Shown here piece after piece: positions 59,801 through 64,000 of a stretch of DNA of 64,000 nucleotides. Within the stretch, counting starts at the first letter, position 1, and the number at the start of each line of letters is the position of its first letter. The position numbers and the translations under genes were made by a program. The notes below the pieces were generated by a model. The model saw only the letters and a list, made by a program, of their open reading frames with translations. It did no database searches and had not been told where the DNA came from. Source of the DNA: Catenulispora sp. MAP5-51 (GTDB lineage: Bacteria > Actinomycetota > Actinomycetes > Streptomycetales > Catenulisporaceae); the NCBI RefSeq assembly GCF_041261205.1, contig NZ_JBGCCH010000009.1, positions 186,001-250,000 on the forward strand, in the 5' to 3' direction.

Positions 59801-59863
59801 GGCGTGAGCAGCCGCGCGGAGCTGGCCGGCGCCGAACCGGTGTCGCGGGTGGAGCACGTGTGA
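56843..59863 (+). CDS. LuxR-family regulator of the large ATP-binding (LAL) class
   Basis: The 1006-residue protein has an N-terminal AAA-type ATPase (Walker A GPAGIGKS at residues 31-38, Walker B LLILDDVNC, then a sensor-like arginine), a long TPR-rich middle and a C-terminal LuxR helix-turn-helix (LSATERQIVELVRSGATNRQ, VSVKAVEGNLTRLF). LAL regulators often activate secondary metabolism or carbohydrate use. GTG 56843 is the start; GGAGG lies 13-17 bp upstream. Residues about 420-495 are a low-complexity insert with a 12-residue tandem repeat (HETTHDAAHPAT). No obvious target operon adjoins. Confidence 0.87.
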   Translation: MKDAPAILGRQQTLEKCMAALAAGGGVLVSGPAGIGKSALLDAIGSACAAAGQLVLRSASAAAESWLPYLGLYDLFSDAVASRPEVVPYHLRPAFDGVLMRSVPDGAATDQLAIRVAVVEALRALSAERPVLLILDDVNCLDSATAEVLAFAVRRRQGSRVRVLAAERLSEGQEPTWWGLLPEDAVEIALGNLPGPVVSELLRTRLGLRPTDKLSQRIRDASGGNPFYALELGRAALRSGTVVQPGDPLLVPERLRGLLADRLHALPKAARDALLLISTAARPPRELLAGHEWGLSQALASGIIVSGRDLEPRFAHPLLREIVYADADIGARQECHAKLAQAHDDPLERARHHALATSDATEGLASELEEAARIAVFRGAPGTAAELFRMAADRTPADGVTVANGTDSLSVNGTARATHATAHASTDAFADASGDVPQPDAGASAGLANAGVPAADPTAKPAADPTADLSAHETTHDAAHPATHETTHDAAHPAVDSDVASRRRLEAARAAFDAGLPRQAREAAEAVAAGPDPACRVGARLLLVELDDDISAQAVLLEAAEADAAGRPDLQARVSLQRADHAFRSGSVEAALAALGRAEEYALTTGDRNLRAESIAMRVPTEIQTDPERAIESLEEAEALGLGGDLTLPSIAVRKSLIIWFLRRGDVADALATAARLRADVERAGRLRDLGDVLHLVASVNERAGLCRQAHEAALLGSRLRAETGSSSVQALILSAAAELSNGSAEAAVDFAQRAIEAGTASGDSEFTGYAHAFLGRAELLLDRSSQAAHHLARGRTLMRNVGMVDPATFLVDADLAETLARCGSFSAADRILDEAQEAARRLERDVVKLGLTRARLLRHGLAADAREAADRLRAAIPAEHAYPLEIARAEVTLGELERRARRRAAARTAWESAATAYAAAGCGPWLRFVQGRLARLDTPAEPLSATERQIVELVRSGATNRQIAAALQVSVKAVEGNLTRLFRRFGVSSRAELAGAEPVSRVEHV
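58256..58324 (+). repeat. 36-bp tandem repeat inside the LAL regulator
   Basis: A 33-bp block starting CACGAGACGACGCACGATGC at 58256-58288 is repeated exactly at 58292-58324 (36-bp period), coding two copies of HETTHDAAHPA in a linker. Confidence 0.9.
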
Positions 59864-59895
59864 CGGGTCACGTTGCCCTGCGGAATTCCCCACGG

Positions 59896-59913
59896 TAGTT
59901 CACCGTTGAACTA
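59896..59913. repeat. Short inverted repeat adjoining the terminator
   Basis: TAGTTCACCGTTGAACTA is a 7-4-7 perfect inverted repeat that abuts the terminator hairpin after the LAL regulator. It may extend the terminator structure or serve as an operator for the frnE-like gene at 60026. Confidence 0.4.
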
Positions 59914-59950
59914 GATGTGCGGGCCCAACCCCCTCCGGGCCCGCACATCT
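59913..59950. terminator. Hairpin terminator after the LAL regulator
   Basis: A 14-bp perfect stem (AGATGTGCGGGCCC and complement) with a 10-base C-rich loop, 50 bp after the stop. The stem is followed by GGCTTCG rather than a U tract, as often in actinobacteria. Confidence 0.8.
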
Positions 59951-60025
59951 GGCTTCGATCGACCTTTTCGAGCCCCATCGACAGACCCCCACCGATGGGC
60001 CCCACCGATAGAGGAGTGAACCGCC

Positions 60026-60739
60026 GTGCGCGTCGAGATCTGGAGTGACGTCGCCTGCCCCTGGTGCTACATCGGCAAGGCGCGTTTCGAGCAGGGCCTG
60101 CAGGCCTTCGCCCACAAGGACGACGTCGAGGTGGTCTTCCGCTCCTTCGAACTGGACCCGACCCTCCCCAAGGGCGCGGTCTCCGACGTGATCCCGATGC
60201 TGGCGAGCAAGTACGGAATGAGCCTGGAACAGGCGAAGGCCGCCGAGGAGCGCGTCGCCTCCAACGCCCACGCCACCGGCCTGGAGTACATCTTCGGCGC
60301 CCACGACGTCGGCAACACCTTCGACATGCACCGCCTGATCCACTTCGCCAACGCCCGCGGCAAGCAGAAGGAACTCGTCGGCGCCCTGTTCCACCACCAC
60401 TTCGCCGACGAGCGCTCCCTGTTCGACGACGACCGCCTCGTCGAGCTCGCCGAGCAGGTCGGCCTGAACCCGGACGAAGCCCGCGCGGTCCTGGCCGACG
60501 AAACGGCCTACGCCGCCGAAGTCCGCGCCGACGAGCAGGAGGCGCAGATGCTGGGCGCCAACGGCGTCCCGTTCTTCGTCCTGGACCGCAAATTCGGCGT
60601 CTCCGGCGGCCAGCCCGCCGAAGTCTTCACCCAGGCACTGCAGGAGGCCTGGGCCGCACAGACGCCGGCACTTAAGGTCGTCGGCCAGGCCGCTCCGGAC
60701 GGCGCGGTGTGCGGGCCGGACGGGTGCGAGATCCCGTAA
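60026..60739 (+). CDS. DsbA-family oxidoreductase (FrnE-like)
   Basis: The 237-residue cytosolic protein has a thioredoxin-like active site CPWC at residues 11-14 in SDVACPWCYIGK, the helical insertion of DsbA proteins, and the cis-Pro loop GANGVPFFVLD. It lacks a signal peptide. FrnE-like proteins are cytosolic disulfide isomerases or act in polyketide oxidation and stress. A second Cys pair lies near the C terminus (VCGPDGC). GTG 60026 has GAGGAG upstream. Confidence 0.9.
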   Translation: MRVEIWSDVACPWCYIGKARFEQGLQAFAHKDDVEVVFRSFELDPTLPKGAVSDVIPMLASKYGMSLEQAKAAEERVASNAHATGLEYIFGAHDVGNTFDMHRLIHFANARGKQKELVGALFHHHFADERSLFDDDRLVELAEQVGLNPDEARAVLADETAYAAEVRADEQEAQMLGANGVPFFVLDRKFGVSGGQPAEVFTQALQEAWAAQTPALKVVGQAAPDGAVCGPDGCEIP

Positions 60740-60748
60740 AGACCCGGG

Positions 60749-61951
60749 CTAAAACGGCGGTATCCGGAACATGCTGCCGTTGTCCACGGCATGCAGGAAG
60801 TCGGCGACGCCGTTCCAGTCGATGATGCGCGGGTTCGTCTCCAGGTAGGCGAACGGGGTGCGCGATGCCACGAGCAGCAGCCCGATGAGGACGACCCACT
60901 GCAGCGTCGTCATCTGGAATGGCGAGCCGTTCCTTTCGTGCCATCCCCACCAGAGCCACATCACGAGGCAGAAGTTCGTGGCGAGGATGTAGCCCCAGCG
61001 CATCGCGTCCCAGCCGGCGAAGGCCAGCAGTGTCGGGCCGCCGGCTGCCGCGGTGGCGAGGGCGGCGTGGGCCCAGTGCAGATCGGGTGACTTCTTGCCG
61101 ATCAGGTGCAGGACCCAGAAACCGCCGACGGCGAGCACGATCATCGGCAGGTTGATGACCATGATCCCGTGGATCGAGTACAGGTGCCAGGCCTGCTTGG
61201 GGGTACGAGTGAACACCTCGTACACGTCGGGCCTCGGCTTCCAGTCGGTGTGCGCCAAGCGGCGCCGGGATCGGTCGATCGCGTCCGCCGCCGCCGGGCG
61301 GTCGAGCAGCATGACGGCTCCGGTGACGCAGGCCGGCACGAGCATCGCGATGGCGCGCTTCACCCGTGGTTCCTCGGTGAGGACCACGAAGGCGTAGACC
61401 GGCATGACGGTGAGGGCGGCGATCTCATGGACGAGCGGCGTCAATGCCATCACCGCGGCGGCGGCCCAGACCCGCTGCCGGGACCGCAGCCATAGCGCCG
61501 CCAGCAGGCCCAGGTACAGGAACTGGTCGAGGTAGCCGGCCTCGTTGAACCAGAACCCGCCGGTCGGGAACAGTAGCCAGACCACAATCAGCACGCTGCG
61601 ACCCGAGAGCGGGGCCCGGACGAACACCACCCCGAGCACCGTCAGCAATATCGCCAATGCCAGGAACGTCACCCCGGTGTAGAACCAGTAGGAGTACCCG
61701 AACAGCGCCGCGAAGGGTTGTAGGACAGTGCCGATCAGGAATCGGCGGTAGAAACCGTCCTGCAGGGACACCGCCTGAAAAGTCGTTGCCCACAGGAGCG
61801 GCAGTCGGAATCCGGTGTAGACCGCCGTCGCGACAGCTGCCAAGTAGATGGCCAGGTTGTTCCAGCGAAACCCGCGTAGGGACTCGCCCGGCGTCTTCAC
61901 GGCCTCCGTATCGGCGATTCGCCGGCCTGATTCGCATCCTGCGATTGACAC
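60749..61951 (-). CDS. Polytopic membrane protein of unknown function
   Basis: The 400-residue protein has about ten transmembrane helices. A conserved-looking loop DGFYRRFLIGTVLQPFA follows helix 2, with GGFWFNEAGYLDQFLYLG and LTPLVHEIAAL further on. These acidic and His residues in membrane-proximal loops recall GT-C glycosyltransferases or EpsG-like polymerases, but no clear family motif is present. It overlaps no neighbour and its start is GTG 61951. I cannot assign a substrate. Confidence 0.6.
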   Translation of the reverse strand: MSIAGCESGRRIADTEAVKTPGESLRGFRWNNLAIYLAAVATAVYTGFRLPLLWATTFQAVSLQDGFYRRFLIGTVLQPFAALFGYSYWFYTGVTFLALAILLTVLGVVFVRAPLSGRSVLIVVWLLFPTGGFWFNEAGYLDQFLYLGLLAALWLRSRQRVWAAAAVMALTPLVHEIAALTVMPVYAFVVLTEEPRVKRAIAMLVPACVTGAVMLLDRPAAADAIDRSRRRLAHTDWKPRPDVYEVFTRTPKQAWHLYSIHGIMVINLPMIVLAVGGFWVLHLIGKKSPDLHWAHAALATAAAGGPTLLAFAGWDAMRWGYILATNFCLVMWLWWGWHERNGSPFQMTTLQWVVLIGLLLVASRTPFAYLETNPRIIDWNGVADFLHAVDNGSMFRIPPF

Positions 61952-62061
61952 TGTGGATCTCCTGTATTTCCTGCGGTGTTTCTTGCGCGCCCGAATCCGG
62001 GCAGCACGACATGAAGAAGTGGCCTGATCTGCTGCTGAGTCCCCGGGAAGGCCGGGCTGAG

Positions 62062-63081
62062 TCAGCTCAACGTGCCGGCAACCGCGGCCAGATTCGTCTT
62101 GTCGTTCGACGTGTTGCTCATGGTCGGATCGCCCATGGCCACAACGATGGCCATGACGTTCCCCTTGACCGCGCAGTAGAAATGACGATCCGAGGCACCG
62201 CCGTTCAAGCCGCTCGATCTGCCGGGGGCGCCATTGTTGTCACGCAGCTTGTGATAGATGGCCATACTTCCGGTTCTCTGCGCGGTGATGGTGGTCGTGC
62301 TGACCATCGGGAGATTGGTGCTGGGATCGATAGCGCCGTTGTACAGCGGACCGTCGGCGAGGAGTCCTTGGGTGAGGGACTGGAAAGCGGCCTGTGCGTC
62401 GGCGGCGTTCGCGTAGGTGAAGAAGTCTTGGTAGGCGAACCCGACGGCAAGGCCCGAAGACCCGTACATGATGACGGTCACCTTCTGGGCGGCGTGGGCA
62501 TTTCCCACCGACTTGTACGACGGGCAGTTGTCCGAGGCGTCAACGCTGAAGACCAGGCTTCCCGTGCAATCAAGAGGCGCGGTGTCGGACCAGTTCGCGA
62601 GGCTGTAGAAGGGCACCTGATCTGGACTGAGCGAGGTCGTCGTGATGACGGCCGGCGGGGCGGAGGCGCTCGTCCCGGACGAGGTCGGCGGCGCACTTGA
62701 TGCGCTTGACGTACTTGTGGATGTCCCTGAAGCGATCGATGCCCCCGATGTCCCCGATGTGCTCGTGGGGGGAGTGTTCGTGGCCGGTTCGTCCGTGGAG
62801 CTCGGGACGGTGGCCGGTGTCGAGGTCGGAGCGGTGGTGGGCGGCGTGCTGGTGGTCGCCGCCGGAGGTTGCGGTGTGGCGCCGCGATTCGACGAGGACA
62901 AGGCGAACGCGGCGGTCGAGACGGCGGCGACGAGCATGAACGACGTGGCGGACAGTGCGACCCGCTTGCGCCGGGTGCGCCTGCCTCCCCGGATCCGGGC
63001 CGCTGTGGCGCCCGGGCCCTGTGCGGCTCCGGCCGCGAGGTCGATGGCCTGCGAGAGGGTGGCGTCGAAATCCTTGGCCAC
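62062..63081 (-). CDS. Membrane-anchored extracytoplasmic protein paired with the ECF sigma factor
   Basis: The 339-residue protein has a short cytosolic N terminus (residues 1-50, DFDATLSQAIDLAAGAA, Arg-rich at the end), one transmembrane helix (about 50-70), a long Thr/Ser/Pro stalk (75-160) and a globular external domain (about 165-339) with two Cys (DCTGSLVF, NCPSYKS) and a third in HFYCAVKG. Its GTG lies two bases after the sigma factor stop, with AAGGGAGA upstream. Position suggests an anti-sigma or sensor role, but no ZAS zinc motif is present, so this remains a guess. Confidence 0.62.
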   Translation of the reverse strand: MAKDFDATLSQAIDLAAGAAQGPGATAARIRGGRRTRRKRVALSATSFMLVAAVSTAAFALSSSNRGATPQPPAATTSTPPTTAPTSTPATVPSSTDEPATNTPPTSTSGTSGASIASGTSTSTSSASSAPPTSSGTSASAPPAVITTTSLSPDQVPFYSLANWSDTAPLDCTGSLVFSVDASDNCPSYKSVGNAHAAQKVTVIMYGSSGLAVGFAYQDFFTYANAADAQAAFQSLTQGLLADGPLYNGAIDPSTNLPMVSTTTITAQRTGSMAIYHKLRDNNGAPGRSSGLNGGASDRHFYCAVKGNVMAIVVAMGDPTMSNTSNDKTNLAAVAGTLS

Positions 63082-63083
63082 GG

Positions 63084-63638
63084 CTAGATCTCCCTTCGGC
63101 TGGGCTGGGTCTGAGCGGACGACCGCGGCGGCCGGGGTTCGTCCAGGCTGTCCGCGAACTCGGTCAGGTGGGGTGCCAAAGCCCTGCGACCGCGCGCCAG
63201 CCGCGCCTTGACGGCGCTGGGAAGCGCGCCGGTCTCGGACGCGATCTCCTCGATCGACAGCCCCGCGTAGTGATAGAGCACGATCGCCCGCCGCTGGTCG
63301 GCGGAGATCCTGCGCAGCGCGGCCACGACGGCCAGATGGTCCGGATTCATCCCGGACACCTCGGCCGCCCTGTGATCGCGCCGATGAGCCTTCAGCCGGT
63401 TGACGGCCTTGCGCCAGGAGGACACCGCCAGCCGAGCGGCAACGGTGCGCACCCACGCCTCGGGATCGCCGTGCTCGACGGACAGCTTGGCCCACCGCTG
63501 CCACGCCCGCGCGTAAGCCTCCTGAACGCTGTCCTCCGCCTCGTGCAGGCTGCCCGTCATCGCATAGATCTGACCGACGATCCGCCGGTACGTCGCGGCG
63601 TAGAAGGCGTCGAAATCCCGATCCAGCTCGCCCCCCAT
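63084..63638 (-). CDS. ECF RNA polymerase sigma factor (SigE family)
   Basis: The 184-residue protein has region 2 (FDAFYAATYRRIVGQIYAMTG, given here as YRRIVGQIYAMTG, then SVQEAYARAWQRW) and region 4 (ISADQRRAIVLYHYAGLSIE, GALPSAVKARLARGRRAL) of the actinobacterial SigE-family group of ECF sigma factors. It directs RNA polymerase to specific stress promoters. It is cotranscribed with the membrane protein downstream. No autoregulatory promoter was recognised in the 240 bp before it. Confidence 0.9.
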   Translation of the reverse strand: MGGELDRDFDAFYAATYRRIVGQIYAMTGSLHEAEDSVQEAYARAWQRWAKLSVEHGDPEAWVRTVAARLAVSSWRKAVNRLKAHRRDHRAAEVSGMNPDHLAVVAALRRISADQRRAIVLYHYAGLSIEEIASETGALPSAVKARLARGRRALAPHLTEFADSLDEPRPPRSSAQTQPSRREI

Positions 63639-63783
63639 ACAGCCCCCTCCCCGTCACGTCGCCACGCCCTCGTTCGCGGCGTCGGTGGGATTACGCGCGG
63701 CGGCCGGGGGCGGTTACATCACGGTTCGGTCTCGGTCCCGGCTGCGGAGGATCTTATGAGACTGGACAGCTGCCGCGGGCGGC

Positions 63784-63826
63784 AAAAAGCTCGCCGGCCG
63801 CACCTTGGAGTGCGGCCGGCGAGCTT
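63784..63826 (-). terminator. Strong hairpin terminator of the right-edge gene
   Basis: A 17-bp perfect stem (AAGCTCGCCGGCCGCAC and complement) with a 6-base loop lies after the leftward protease gene. On the minus strand it is followed by a run of five U (AAAAA at 63784-63788 on the plus strand), the form of an intrinsic terminator. Confidence 0.88.
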
Positions 63827-63865
63827 GTCAGTACGTTGTCAGTGCGTGTCAGTGCATGTCAGTAC
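63825..63865. repeat. Short GTCAGT direct-repeat array
   Basis: GTCAGT recurs at 63827, 63838, 63848 and 63858, with a 10-11 bp period and TGC or TAC after each copy. It lies between the terminator and the protease gene end. Confidence 0.6.
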
Positions 63866-63882
63866 CCAGCGAAACCCTGACC

Positions 63883-64000
63883 TCAGTGGCCCCGGTTCCC
63901 CTGGTTGTCATCGCCCTGAGCGGATGCGGCCAGCGCCAGCGCCGGGACGAAGTACGCCCCGTCGATGGTGCCCCAGCCGGTCGCCATGTCGTAGCCGGGT
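63883..64000 (-). CDS. C-terminal end of a sedolisin-type (S53) protease, partial
   Basis: The last 38 residues of a leftward gene are visible. They begin PGYDMATGWGTIDGAYFVPA and end in an Asp/Asn/Gln-rich tail. The (P)GYDxATGxGTxD segment is the C-terminal calcium-binding signature of sedolisins and pro-kumamolisin-type secreted serine-carboxyl proteases. The rest lies beyond the window. Confidence 0.7.
   Translation of the reverse strand, partial: PGYDMATGWGTIDGAYFVPALALAASAQGDDNQGNRGH

Noticed and set aside
63825-63865. GTCAGT array as a CRISPR or origin-like iteron set
   Set aside because: Units are 10-11 bp with no unique spacers, no cas genes and no replication gene nearby.
1-64000. 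tRNA, rRNA, prophage or insertion sequences
   Set aside because: No cloverleaf-like sequences, integrase, transposase or phage structural genes were seen in either strand.

Overview
The window is very GC-rich DNA with dense, short-spaced genes, many GTG/TTG starts and a strongly actinobacterial gene set: the actinobacterial integration host factor, a PspA-PspAA-HtpX-PspAB envelope-stress block, DUF1707, DUF3043 and SHOCT proteins, a SigE-family ECF sigma factor and a c-di-AMP (ydaO) riboswitch in front of a cell-wall lytic gene. A soil-type, probably filamentous Actinomycetota chromosome (Streptomyces or Catenulispora-like) fits best; the genus is inference. No rRNA, tRNA, CRISPR or insertion sequence was seen.

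Layout. 0-6 kb: two paralogous rhomboid-like membrane proteins, an FtsH N-terminal remnant fused in frame upstream of one of them, a secreted DUF11-like protein, a ThrE-type exporter, a decayed AspT-family antiporter and an M50-like protease. 6-12.9 kb: a large membrane protein with a degenerate kinase lobe, a phosphopantetheinyl transferase with a PNPOx-fold partner, a secreted chymotrypsin-fold protease and an aldo/keto reductase. 12.9-16.7 kb: a NarL-type two-component system divergent from an ABC exporter. 16.7-23.7 kb: DUF3043, the Psp/HtpX envelope-stress block with an ECF-type promoter before htpX, a membrane-anchored EEP phosphatase, DUF1707 and mihF.

24.3-45.8 kb is the main attraction: a catabolic island of 16 genes. 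AEC transporter, DUF1116 and FdrA run leftward; a PucR-type regulator, an NCS2 uracil/xanthine-type permease, a three-subunit molybdenum hydroxylase with CoxG, a nitrilase-family amidase, HyuA, HyuB, carbamate kinase, a barbiturase/cyanurate-hydrolase-family ring-opening amidohydrolase, XdhC and MocA run rightward, mostly with overlapping stop and start codons. Read together, they suggest uptake of a pyrimidine-like heterocycle, hydroxylation, ring opening to an N-carbamoyl amide, phosphorolysis by an FdrA/DUF1116 carbamoyltransferase to carbamoyl phosphate, ATP formation by carbamate kinase, and hydrolysis of the left-over amide. Uracil to barbiturate to ureidomalonate is the working hypothesis; it is not proven by sequence.

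45.8-64 kb: a second DUF1707 protein, a secreted PAF-acetylhydrolase-like esterase, an ADP-ribosylglycohydrolase, a Ste24-like protease, a SHOCT protein, a kinase-like P-loop protein coupled to a large FtsX-type permease without its ATPase, a 5'-truncated CPA2 antiporter abutting a solitary MazF-like gene, a LysM/lytic transglycosylase under a c-di-AMP riboswitch, a large LuxR (LAL) regulator, a FrnE-like DsbA protein, a polytopic membrane protein, an ECF sigma factor with a membrane partner, and the C-terminal end of a sedolisin-type protease.

A recurrent feature is short in-frame tandem repeats (9, 18 or 36 bp periods) inside or at the ends of otherwise conserved enzyme genes, and three decayed transporter or protease genes (ftsH, aspT and CPA2 remnants), which point to active slippage and ongoing gene loss.
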